Shown here piece after piece: positions 33,539-44,400 of a stretch of 64,000 nt of DNA. The notes under the pieces are model-generated. The model made no database searches and was not told where the DNA came from. It saw nothing but the letters and a program-made list of their open reading frames with translations. Position 1 is the stretch's first letter. Each line of letters opens with the position of its first letter. The translations under genes and the position numbers were made by a program. This DNA is from Taxawa tesnikishii (nom. ined.) (Eukaryota > Ascomycota > Dothideomycetes > Dothideales): assembly GCA_030247885.1 (NCBI GenBank), contig JAPDRO010000023.1, positions 496,001 through 560,000 on the forward strand. The letters are read 5' to 3'.

Positions 33539-33784
33539 CGAGGATTATCTTGACGGATGCATGGAGCAGGATAAGAAGAAGGCGTGTTGTTTGCAAGATA
33601 CCAGGGCTGTACCGGCGCCGTTCATACTACGTGTCTCCATCGTCCTCCTGTTGAGAGCGGCAAGTTCCTCCAACAGCGACGAATCCCTCAACCACCCGTT
33701 GTCCGAGTCAAAAGCCTCAGGCTCACCTAGACTTTCAACTCAGGCCCATGCCACGCATGCAGCTTATCAGACTCCGTGGCCTTG

Positions 33785-34660
33785 AAGTCGATCCAGATCT
33801 CCGAACCTTTCTCGACACGCCGAAGCAGATCGATGACGTGGCCGTGACCTAGGCCGTCAGATATCGCTGTCACGTACGAAATTTCCCCCTGGCGCGAGCG
33901 AACCATGAGCTCGGATTCGATGTCCCTGGAGGCTTCCTTGTGGTAATGGGACGGGCTCCGAACAATCCCTCGACGCGTATCGAACAGTTTGGATCTCCGG
34001 AAAGGGGAGGCGATGGCGCTCTACGTCCGTGGCTGCGATGCGGATCGTAAGAGTGAGCTGTCGGGATGAAGGGAACGGAAGGACCCAGCTTTGAAACGTT
34101 TGACGTTCAAGAATCGTTCGGGATCCTGGACATTTCCATCAGATCCTTGCAGTAGTTTTGCGTAACCCAGGGTAGTTTTTACAAGCAAATAAAAGGGCAT
34201 GGGTCGGACATTGGAATAGTAAGCACCGTGGGCCATGCAGGAAGCGAGCCATGGGCGCCACCCTTCTTGAAAGCGCAAATCCAGATATGCATCGTGGAGT
34301 TCCTTGCTCGTTGAGATCAGTGACGGTACGGCCAAACTTGACTTTGGGGGCTATGGTTCGAAAGGGGAAGGCAGATGTAGACTTGGGGCGTGAAGTTCAT
34401 AAGTTCTTCGGCGCAGTTCTGGCGGTAAGCATGACGGGAGAGAAATCACAAGAGCCATGATTGCAAAGTACGTCAATCGCCGCAACAGTGTTATCGTCAC
34501 CTTGATCGAAAGGTTGGAAAGCCACTTCTCGAGGCTGGGGAGGTGGAAGTGAATCCCCTTATGCGCGCCCGGAGACGACCTGGTGCCACCGGGGTAGAAT
34601 CGAGCTGCTAACCTGGTTTTGCTGATGGCGCCCCCGTCGTGGTTACACAGCATTCGAATA
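33785..34660 (-). pseudogene. decayed F-box-like protein gene
   Basis: A single minus-strand frame of about 290 codons from 34653 to about 33750 is broken by two TAG stops (at 34351-34353 and 34021-34023) and otherwise reads like protein. It includes LPPELRRRTYELHAPSLHLP, which resembles the LPPELRxxIYE start of the very common fungal F-box-like family, followed by SLISTSKELHDAYLDLRFQE, a typical second block ('if relatives keep SxxxHxEA'). The downstream part ends GSEIWIDFKATESDKLHAWH. Both stops could come from CAG by C to T. The N-terminal MLCNHDGGAISKTRL part may be intergenic. I am fairly sure it is a relic, less sure of the family. Confidence 0.42.
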
Positions 34661-35368
34661 GCTAATCGTGAATATTGTCAGGCATTGAACGTGTTGGGAG
34701 AAGAGTAGCGTGCTGTTGGGGAAGCACATCGTTCGCACATGCGGTCCTGCTCCCTCAGACTCAGAAGTGCCAACAGCTCGCCGTTGTGACTACTACTCAT
34801 CCCGTCTAAATGTACGGTCCGAGAGGGTGCGTCTGCTCTTGCTTAAAGGACCTACTCTTCACATGAAACGTTTCTGATATCCCATGGGACACTTCGAAGC
34901 GTGAAGAGGCAGGATGAACCCCGCCCTTGCACTTAGGCCGAACCTATATCAAAAACGCCAAGAGTCACTAACCTGTTCCAGCCAGCGACACTGCCTCACG
35001 GTCACACAGCATTTGACTGCCCTTGCTGGGGACGGAAGCAAGCACAAAAGCAGAGATTTAGAGAAGAGTGGTCGTATAATTTCCAATCTAACATACTAAT
35101 AACACAGCTTTTTCTTTTACAACGAGAATCGAACAACGGCAGACACATAGCCATCAGCCATGCCTGCCCGAAATCTAGTAGTACAAACACAACCCCTCTA
35201 CAAAAGAGTAAGCGTGGCTCATCTTCCGACACCGCCGCCGAGAAACCTGACACCGACCTGACCGTTTCCCACCAGAACCAAACTTCAATCTATTCACCAG
35301 CCGCTTTCGCCGGTAACCCACCGACACCGCCGAGGAATCGAGAAAGAGGAGAAGGAAGAAGTCGTCGT
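34661..35368. other. intergenic, F-box relic to Ahc1-like gene
   Basis: No gene is seen. It contains the 3' UTR of the Ahc1-like gene; the region 34990-35200 is relatively A/T-rich. Confidence 0.4.
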
Positions 35369-37447
35369 TCACGCCGTCCGGGATGGACTGCCAGCCGCCC
35401 GGACGCCGAAATCCAACATGCTCCTTGGCCGTATCAGAACGCCGTGACCATCGCTTTCATCCTCGACCACGACATCAACGTCCATGGCGTCGCCACCGCA
35501 GCCACCGACACCGAACCCAGCGGCGCTGCCAGCAGTCGGCCTGGTGATCCGATCACGGTTCTCGACGTTCTCGGCGTCCTCTTCAAGTTCTGAGGCCGGG
35601 TCGTCGTCGTGGTCGGAAACCAGACCTGGGTTGCTGTCTGCCGCGTGCGGACTCAGGTTTGGATCGTGAGGTGATTCTGGGATCTCGGAGTCGTTGCTAG
35701 TGAGAGTGGCGGTGTTATTGGCGGCGTCGGGCAAGAGGCGAGGCGCCAGCGGGGCAGGACGTGGGCGTTGGATGGGTTGACGGTGGCCCTTGCGGCTCAC
35801 GGGGCGCTCGAGGGCGCGAGCGAGCATGTTGGGTGGCGGCTGCGATGCAGTTGCGCTGCTCGGCGTGGTGGTGGCGGTGTCGTCGTCTTCTGCACCGACC
35901 TCAGCGGTAAGGTCGATCTTCTCCCGCGCTTGAGTGGCTGCACGTTGAAGATCGCCGCCGAGACCGCGCTTGGCGAAAGCGGCAGTCAGGTAGGGAGTAG
36001 ATGATGACGGGATCAGGGGAGAAGAATGGAAGGAAGCAGCTGCCGGGGACGCTGACGGATGGACGCCACTCGACGATCCCTGAGATAAAGCTTTGTGTCC
36101 CTGCCGGTGTATCCTCCAGGGACTTGGCATAGGGGTTGTTTGACGGAAGGATGGCGAGTTGAATGGATGAACCTTTGCGTCTGCCAGCGGGGCGGCAGTA
36201 GTGGCAGCAGTAGGCAACGAAGCTTTAGGAGCGGGTGTCCTCACAGTGGGCGCAAGAGGTGGAGGAGGCGCTTGACTGAGCATACGCCGGTCTTCGTCAG
36301 TGACAGGTTGACCACAGTCGGTTGCAGCTTCCTCATGCGTTTTGTACTCCTGCTTGTGGGCAATACGACAATGGTTGAGGAAGCCTTGAACACTGCTGAA
36401 GTTCCATCTGTGGCAATTTTTGCAAACCAACTTGACTGGTTCGCCGTCTTTGTTATGAATGATTTGAGGTCCCTTGTTGTTCTTGGGGCCAGTTGTCCGT
36501 ACAGTGACTGGCGCTGGCATATCGGTTTCCATGTACTCCCGAGCGGAAGAAGTCCTCTTCGGAGGCGGCAAACCCACGTTGCTGTTCCGAGTCGTACGGC
36601 CGGCCGCCCGCGCGAATGCAGCCTCCCTATAGGCTTCCAGTTGGATCGAGCTGGGGTCAAAAGTAGAGTCGGGCAACAACCAGTGCGCATAGTGTCTGGT
36701 GTAAGGCCCATCCGTGACGCCCCAAGGAGCCGGGGACTGAGGTTGCGTGAAACCATGCTGTGATCGAACCGAAGGGCCTGTGCCAGCTGAGATAGCTTGG
36801 GAGAGACCGTCTGTACCTGGAAATGGGATGATCTCGCAGCGACGAAGCTGCTCCAAAGCAATCTGGCATTTGGCTAGTTCTTGCTCGATCAACATCAACT
36901 CCCGGTGCTTGAGCTGGATCTCCTGGTTAAACTGTTCTTCGATGACCTGCTGTAGCTGCGACATTTCACAGTCGTCCGGTGTTCCAAGAACGTGATCATC
37001 CGACATGCGTACAGAGTCTTTGCGTATATGCTTCTTGGTAGGAATATCCTGCCCTGAGACCCTGGCGGCTTGGCTAGGCGGAATTTGCGCAGAAGCTGGA
37101 GCCTGTCCAGGAGTCGGCAGCGAGCCAAAGCTTGCAACAGGCGCCGATAGTATTGCCGAGATGTCTTTCCTGATGTTGTGGCGTTCCTGCTGTATGCGCG
37201 CATCCGAGGGCAGCTCCTTCGTAGTTGATTCTGGCTGGGCCATGCTTTCCATAAGCTTCCGTTTCTTGAGATCTTGAAGGTCTGCGGGTTGCGTCGGCTC
37301 CGGACTTTCCGTCATCTTGCGTTTTAACTTGTTCAAGACAGGTATCTCGACGAAGGGCGCAGGGCGCATCTTATTCAACATAGCCTTATCTGGCATCTTG
37401 TCGCCTAGTTGATCGGAACACCATGCTAGGCGAAAGATACTCTGCAT
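35369..37447 (-). CDS. Ahc1-like C2H2 zinc-finger protein
   Basis: Likely subunit of the fungal ADA histone acetyltransferase complex (Ahc1 relation); nuclear. One uninterrupted 692-codon frame. The diagnostic module is CKNCHRWNFSSVQGFLNHC followed by RIAHKQEYKTHEEAATDCG near residues 330-375, the Ahc1-type C2H2 finger. Before it are a coiled-coil segment (QLQQVIEEQFNQEIQLKHRE, residues about 165-200) and TRHYAHWLLPDSTFDPSSIQ; after it a long Ser/Pro/Ala-rich disordered region and an acidic stretch (SELEEDAENVENRD) before the C-terminus RAAGSPSRTA. The start may be the ATG of MPDKAM at about 37396 rather than MQSIFRL at 37447; an extra 5' exon is possible. No introns detected. Confidence 0.82.
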   Translation of the reverse strand: MQSIFRLAWCSDQLGDKMPDKAMLNKMRPAPFVEIPVLNKLKRKMTESPEPTQPADLQDLKKRKLMESMAQPESTTKELPSDARIQQERHNIRKDISAILSAPVASFGSLPTPGQAPASAQIPPSQAARVSGQDIPTKKHIRKDSVRMSDDHVLGTPDDCEMSQLQQVIEEQFNQEIQLKHRELMLIEQELAKCQIALEQLRRCEIIPFPGTDGLSQAISAGTGPSVRSQHGFTQPQSPAPWGVTDGPYTRHYAHWLLPDSTFDPSSIQLEAYREAAFARAAGRTTRNSNVGLPPPKRTSSAREYMETDMPAPVTVRTTGPKNNKGPQIIHNKDGEPVKLVCKNCHRWNFSSVQGFLNHCRIAHKQEYKTHEEAATDCGQPVTDEDRRMLSQAPPPPLAPTVRTPAPKASLPTAATTAAPLADAKVHPFNSPSFRQTTPMPSPWRIHRQGHKALSQGSSSGVHPSASPAAASFHSSPLIPSSSTPYLTAAFAKRGLGGDLQRAATQAREKIDLTAEVGAEDDDTATTTPSSATASQPPPNMLARALERPVSRKGHRQPIQRPRPAPLAPRLLPDAANNTATLTSNDSEIPESPHDPNLSPHAADSNPGLVSDHDDDPASELEEDAENVENRDRITRPTAGSAAGFGVGGCGGDAMDVDVVVEDESDGHGVLIRPRSMLDFGVRAAGSPSRTA

Positions 37448-38932
37448 GTTCGACGGAAAGCTTTCTCAGGAAGGCGCTCATCTATCTGAGCGGTCCTATA
37501 AGACGTTGCTGGCCACTTTATCCGGTTTGCGACAGTGTGTCGTGTCCAGGTATGCCCGGCCTCCGATGTCGGGGATAGCCGCAAGCTCCTGGGAGACGTA
37601 GGACGACGGGTCAATCAGGTAAAGTATGGTGAAAGAGTGATGTGAAGCCGAAGAGTCGCTGTGGCGGCGTGTAGGGGTTGGTGAGTGGAAGCCTGCAGAG
37701 TAGGCAGCTTTGAAGAAGCTCTCCTTGAAAGCACGCAAGCAGCAAGCCAAGCCAAGATTAGAACGTCTCCGATGGTGTAATCCGGACCAGCCAAACGGTA
37801 GATGCAGATACGGAGTCGCGACGGACCAGTTGAAAGAGAAAATAGCCTTTGGTAGAAAGACCAGAGGCGTTGCGAAGGGGCGCGAGGTATGGGAAAGGGG
37901 AAATAAACTTGGGCGTAGAGCCACGATCCTGGACGACGGGGAAGATGAGATGGGAAGTGGGAAACGAAGGGAGAGACAGCACGACGCCGATGCGACGGCA
38001 AAGCACAGAGCGCGATACTGTTTGGAGTTAGGCCTGAGATCATTACGCGGGAGCTCTCCAAATCTCTCTCCCGCGCCCCTGTCGGGCGGATATTGGTTTG
38101 CTTCTTCCTATTGGTGCGCTTTTTAGGTTTCAAGCCTTCAAGGGGCGGCGCGCCCGATGATGCACATGAACGCTTCCAGAAACATCAGCTCTACTTCCGA
38201 GAGAAGAGCCTCAGACGTGCGGACAACGAATATATTCAACACGGGCAGACAGTACTCTTGCGAGACTATCTCCATGCTATCTTCCATATCAACAGACGTA
38301 CCGGTGGTCTTGTCGGGGTGATCGGAATGCCCAGGGAGATGATGACAGAATAGGAGCAGGAATGGCAAACGTGGCGTTTGTCGGGTCGTCTCCAACACAA
38401 ACGCGTTTGCAGTAGGTCTCCCGCGTGTCCGCGACTCCAAACGCCGCAGCGTATGCGCGCCGGTTACTACGCAGGTGACACGGCTGCGTACGACGTCTAG
38501 TACATGTTTGACACGGACACGGATTGCTGATTCATTCTTTTGCAGACTAATATGTAGGCATATATGGAAGATACGTAGTCGATGAGTAGTAATCCAATGA
38601 ATTTTGTCCGCCAGAGTCATTGCGGGAAGCATGTGACAACAAGCGATTCCAAACCAGATTGCATGGTCTGCTTCCCGGGGCAGTAGTATTGCATGTGGTA
38701 CAGGCTATGAATACCAAACAACTAAGAAACCAACAGGAAATAGAAAGGAAAAGTAAAACAAGATCGGTAGTCCAAAACAACTCCCCGTCAAGGATTCAAC
38801 GAACTCGCCCGGGTGCTCAAGAATGCACATGCATCAACAAAACAACAGAAGCCCGACAACATTCCTACCTATGATCCTTCTGGGTTCCCTCCGGTATCCC
38901 TTCATAGTGCAATTGCCAGCACCAGACTTGGC
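37448..38932. other. intergenic, Ahc1-like promoter
   Basis: About 1.5 kb. Frames on both strands (37615-38133 minus, 38138-38632 minus) overlap and lack motifs. The GC-rich stretch near 38050-38150 probably belongs to the Ahc1-like promoter. Confidence 0.45.
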
Positions 38933-39346
38933 CTACTGGCAGCCCTCATGAAGACTGACGACGTCCTCATTACACTTGCAAACGAAGCTTCTCACTGTGT
39001 CAAACTTTTTCGGATTCCAGTAGTGCGCGTTGAAGTACCACTGTTGGTTTTTGTATACCCCGTACCCGCCTCCAGTTTTGCAGTGCTCGAGTTCGTAAAG
39101 GTCGCAGTTGATCTTGGCATCTATTTTGATGATTGGTGCGCCAGTAGACGACGATACGCAGTGGCCAGGTGCCTCAATAGTCTGAGGTGCGTGAGATTCG
39201 TCTTGATAGGCCCAGACGTACTTGACTGCCTTGTTTTGGCGGGCTTCGAGGTGGGTTTCGTTTGTGAAGGCGCTAATGGCGGGGACGACGGTGGACACGG
39301 CGACAGCCGCGAGGGAGAGGGTGGTTGTCAGGACTGCGAAACGCAT
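38933..39346 (-). CDS. small secreted cysteine-rich protein (effector-like)
   Basis: A 137-residue protein with a clear signal peptide (MRFAVLTTTLSLAAVAVSTV, then VPAISA). Six cysteines lie in the mature part, three in GHC, INC, EHC and three near the end in VCKCNEDVVSLHEGC, compatible with three disulphides. A possible processing site LEAR precedes QNKAVKYVWAYQ. Several aromatic residues (WYFNAHYW) suggest a compact beta-rich fold. I do not recognise the family. No intron is needed. It stands alone, more than 1.4 kb from its neighbours, as stress- or host-induced genes of this class often do. The role is unknown; effector or antimicrobial protein are inferences. Confidence 0.75.
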   Translation of the reverse strand: MRFAVLTTTLSLAAVAVSTVVPAISAFTNETHLEARQNKAVKYVWAYQDESHAPQTIEAPGHCVSSSTGAPIIKIDAKINCDLYELEHCKTGGGYGVYKNQQWYFNAHYWNPKKFDTVRSFVCKCNEDVVSLHEGCQ

Positions 39347-41425
39347 TATGATGTGTCTTTAGTGTCTAAAGTCTCTCGGTGGTATGGTGTTGTGTTAGGT
39401 GCATGTAAGTAGCAAGGCCGATGCCTGTTGTATCTTGTGCTTTTGGTTTCCGCGAGAAGAGACTGGACCGGCCAGGAAAGAAGTATGGCAAATATCGTCT
39501 GTCAAAGACTGTGAATATACAGAACACTGAATGAGATGAAGATGGCAACGGCAATGCAATGTTCCACACAATAGTTCTTATACCGAATGTACCCTTTCCC
39601 AATGTGGTGTCCAATAAGTTGCATCCTTCTTTGAGCCATACTAAGGGAAGAAAGCAACATCGAAACTCACAGCTCGTTCCTCGAAAGACCGTGCTTGAAA
39701 TGGTACTGAACAACCAGCTCACGCGCCTTTTACAACACAAAGAGAACAACGACTGTCGAATGCAAGAAGTGTTATGGTGGTGAAGGGAAGAAAGCAAAAC
39801 CAAGCGTTTTGATTGACCTGCAGCTCAGCCTCCAAGAAGCCATGCTCGAAATGGTTCTGAATAATGTCAATGCACAAAGAAAACAACCGCACCTAGCACC
39901 AAGACCTAACCAACAATCTCGCGGATTGTGTTGTATAGAGATCCGGGCCATGGATCCGCGTGATGCCTGTCATACAGGAGATGCCGCTGAGTAACAGGAA
40001 ATGAGCGTGCGCAGTGTGCAGACGCCTTATAGCACGGTGAAAAAAATTTGTTGGTTGACGTTGAGAAGCTGAGATGAGAAGGCAGCTCGCATAGCTTGAA
40101 ACCGGATGGTGCGCCGTGAAGTCCAGTCTAGGACTTCAAGAAGGCAAAACATTCAGCAATGAGAGTCTCTATATGACCAGTCACAAATAGTGCTGGCGCA
40201 TCGGTCGGTTGGTTGTGTACGGCAGAGCGGATGGGATGCCCAGATCTCAGCGGCCTATGGCCGAACGTGGAATGGAGAGTACTCGTTGTGACCATGGGAG
40301 TTGCACATCAACGGCAAAGACGTATTCGAAGAGGCCGTGTATGTTTGTCACGAACCTCTTCTTTTCTATACAACGCTTTGAGCTCAGTCGCGAGATGAGA
40401 AGCTCCGCAAGAGGATCAAATATTTGGTCGTCGATATAGCAAAGTGGCCGAGACACCCCGAGTTCGATGTTAGAATTATCGATGTCAGCCGGTAGAAGGC
40501 GTGGTCGTTGCTTCCTGTTAGGGCATCATCCCGTCGTTGGCTGTATGTGTGGTTATATAGCTAGAGAACGTCGTTGGGACATCAGTGCTTACATGAGCTA
40601 TGCGGACGTAATACGACAACGACCTGAGTACGGTCTGGTGATGGAGGTGGGCCACACAGGCCTCGAACGTTTGCATGGCCGAAGTCGAAGATGGAGAAAT
40701 GAACCTTGCGCATGGAGAACCGACGCTTGTCGGCGCAGTAGCGGAAAGCGTGATACGCCAAGGCCATGCAATCCGGAAGCCAATCGTATGAGACGCGTAG
40801 ATGAAATGCATATGGCAACTGATTATTTTGTCCCATACATGAGATACCTGGTAGAGTATAAACGTTCGACTCTGATTTCGTAAATGAACGTGTATGAAAA
40901 GCTGTTGTTGGCACTCTTGGGCAACAACTGGCATAGACGTAAGTCGACTCTTGCAGGATGCAAGTGCCCAATCCGAGCAATCTTGCTTGCCCGGAACTTC
41001 AACGGTTCGCCATACCGGTGTTTTGGCCCAACTCTAACCTGGGAACGCTCCTGGTAGATCGCATCACCAGGCAGATCTACTCGCATACCTTTGCAGACCC
41101 GTGTTTACTTGAGGTCTTTTTCGAACAATTACATACAACCAGGAGTCTGAACCGCAGCGGCAGCACACCGCAGGTCTTCCCTGTTCACTAGATACCGCGG
41201 CTCGCGTGCCGATCTGTACCGATCTGTACCCTTGTTTCCTTTCCTGGACCCTCGTGTTGCAGCGGCTGTGTCACCTCGACAAAGAACCCTCCCTCACCGC
41301 AGCACACTTTTCGAGAAATCGTGCGAGGGGTGCTGCCGGGCAATGAAGTCTTCAACGACTTCGTCCTCTCCCCGAACGCCCTTCCTTTTCTCGTAGCCCG
41401 CCGGCATCACCGATAGACCTACACC
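39347..41425. other. long intergenic, effector-like gene to SepH
   Basis: About 2.1 kb, relatively A/T-rich at 39500-40100, with short unconvincing frames. The last 200 bp are the SepH leader. Two near-identical segments (GGTATTGAA/TGAAATGGT ... around 39690-39720 and 39840-39870, sharing GCTTGAAATGGTACTGAA-like sequence) suggest a diverged direct repeat. Confidence 0.4.
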
Positions 41426-44400
41426 ATGCCGGCCCTACCATCCCGTCCCCCTCCTCCAATGCCTCTGAAACCGTGCGGAGCGGTCAGAGCAATGACGATA
41501 CGGCCAGCAGTGCGACACAGAGCCGGCGAAGCTCCATTGCTTCGCAGCAGAAGACAAGTGCATCCGGACAGGTGCAGAAAACATCCGGACAGCTTGGAGG
41601 AAAGCCTGGAAGAGAGTTGAGCAGAGAAAAGCCGCCCAGCAAGGATGGGGCTGCACAAAGGGCTGCTGCGGAAGTTGCGGGGCTCAAAGACTACGTACGT
41701 TGGCTACCTCTTTCTTGTCTACTGCGCAGAAGTCGAGATTGGAGGGGGCGAGCAGCAAAAGGAGGATTGGTGGACTTGCGATGGTCCTGGGATGGTACAT
41801 GAATACAAAGTCAAGATTCGCTTCTGTGGCAGACAAGAAACATCAAACATGGGCATCGGTGGCTAGAATTAGGAGGAGGACGTGTTGGGGGATGACTTGG
41901 CTTTCCGGACATTGAATGTATCTGTATTACGCAGGATCAGTAGCTAACGTCGAACAGCAACTAGGTGATTGCCTTGGCAAGGGTGCCTTTGGCAGTGTGT
42001 ACAGGGCACTGAACTGGAACACTGGAGAAACGGTCGCTGTTAAGCAGGTCAAACTTTCCGATTTGCCAAAAGGGGAGCTCAGAGTGATCATGGTATATTT
42101 CTCTTTGCGCGAGCAGAAGAACTGCTACTGACTGGAACACACAGCTCGAGATAGACCTGCTCAAAAACCTGCACGTGAGTTCTCCACACCGGTCATCTTA
42201 TGCGCCTGAGTTAAAGTGTTGCAGCATCCTAATATTGTCAAGTACCATGGTTTCGTCAAGTCTGCAGAGTCTCTTTACATCATTTTGGAGTAGGCGATTC
42301 CCTTGCTGCCATTTATGCCCCGCTGACCTCGTTAGATACTGCGAGAATGGTTCCCTCCATTCGATCTGCAAGAACTTTGGCAAATTTCCGGAGAACCTCG
42401 TCGCTCTCTACATGTCGCAAGTGCTCAACGGCCTGTTGTACCTGCACGACCAAGGTATCATCCATCGCGATATCAAAGGCGCAAACATCCTCACCACCAA
42501 GGAAGGCCTGGTCAAGCTCGCGGATTTCGGTGTTGCAACTCGCAAAGACACTGGACTCCATGAAAGCAGCGTAGTCGGAACCCCATATTGGATGGCTCCA
42601 GAAGTTATCGAGTTGTCAGGCGCTACAACGGCCTCGGACATCTGGAGTTTAGGTTGTACCGTGATTGAATTGCTTGATGGTAAACCGCCGTATCACAAGT
42701 TGCAGCCTATGCCTGCTTTATTCCGAATTGTCAATGATGACCATCCACCCCTTCCTGAGGGCGCCTCACCGGTAAGCGAAGACCTGCGGATAGTGGTGTT
42801 ATTTGCTGATACATTGTTTTGAAGGCTGTTCGTGATTTCCTCATGCAATGTTTCCAGAAAGACCCCAACTTGCGGGTCTCCGCACGCAAACTATTGAAGC
42901 ATCCTTGGATTGTCAGCGCCAAGAGAACTGATGCGGTGGTCCCCACCAAACCGACAAAGTACGACGAAGCAGTGAAAAGCGTTCAGGAATGGAACGAGGC
43001 ACTCAAATCTCCTAACAATGGATCTTTGCGACGAGCTTCTCGGCCGATGTCTCTGAGTCCAGTGCCTCCGAATTCAAAGAATGACATAGCTCTTCTCAAG
43101 ACACCTGCTCCGTCAAAAGGACCGCTCAATCTGGCAAAGCGTGGAAACGATAACACAAAGTTATACCAGTCACCGGAAGATGAGAGTAAGGACAATTGGG
43201 ACGATGACTTTGCAACTTCTGGCAGCGGGGGCGCACTGCACCTACCGCAGCTCAAGACGCACGACAACTTTGGTGGCATGTTCTCTTCGGAGAAGCTCAA
43301 GGCGTACGCCACATTCGAGACTGTAGCAGAAGAAGACAACTGGGACGACAACTTCGAGGGCGACCTTACTGTGAAGAGCCCCATGGAGCTCTCACAAGGC
43401 GACCCGTTGCAGACGGTCCGGCCTTTCTTCCCTGCAAGGGCGAACACTCAGAACATCAAGCATGACCCTCCCACTGTTTCACCACCCAAACCTCAATTTA
43501 GGGACCAGCAGAGGATGTCCTCGAAAGAGTCACAGCCGAAGACACAGATTTTGCGGCCGGCTCAAAACCTGCACCAAGGATCAACACTAAGCCCCCTCCT
43601 GTTGTAACTCGTCCGCCTGGGCTGTATCGAGAGAAGTCGATTGAGGACTACTCTGATCTGATTGCGTCAGATGACGTGGCCTTCCAGAGGAAGTTGGCAC
43701 TTCTGCAGGCTCAAAAGGAAGACTCCTTCTCGCCAAAGCTCTTCCATCCCTCTGACCTGGTCAACCTTCCTCGTTCGGCATCTAGGACTGCAGGTAGTGT
43801 GCGGAAGACTTCTCCGCAGGTCCACAACGCTGCTGCCATGCGCCGGACCAGGTCATCGTTGGAGATTCAGAAATATGCGGAAAGCCCCGAAGATGACTTC
43901 TCCGATATCTTCGGAAAAGACGAAGGGAATGTTCTTGTCAAGCCTGACAGTGACAGTGGATCTGAGAGAGACACCCTGATGATGTTAAACTCAAAGCTTT
44001 CCAACAACTCCTGGCGTCTCGATGAAGAGGACGATGACGATCCCTTTGCCGAACTTGAGGAAGGCTTCGATGAGATGGATTTGGAGACTAACGTTGCGCG
44101 CGATAAATATGCCAGACTTTGTACACTCGTGGAAGGCCTCGTAGGATCACTTAAAGTGACACAGCCGGAAGACATCCTCGCGGCAATTGCAGATCAACTC
44201 ATGCAGGTGCTGTACGAGTCCCCCGACATCAAATCCGTCATCATTTCCTCTCATGGCATGCTACCGATCTTAGAAATCCTCGAGACCTGCAACCGGCCAC
44301 ACATCATCCTCCGCTTGTTGAAAATTGTCAACATGATCATCCTTGACAATGTCGAAATACAAGAGAACCTCTGTTTTGTCGGTGGCATTCCGATCATCAC

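Noticed and set aside
41343-41400. Upstream ATG (MKSSTTSSSPRTPFLFS) as start of sepH
   Set aside because: Its frame ends after 17 codons, and joining it to the kinase frame would need an extra base rather than a missing one, unlike all other breaks; the ATG at 41426 is preferred.
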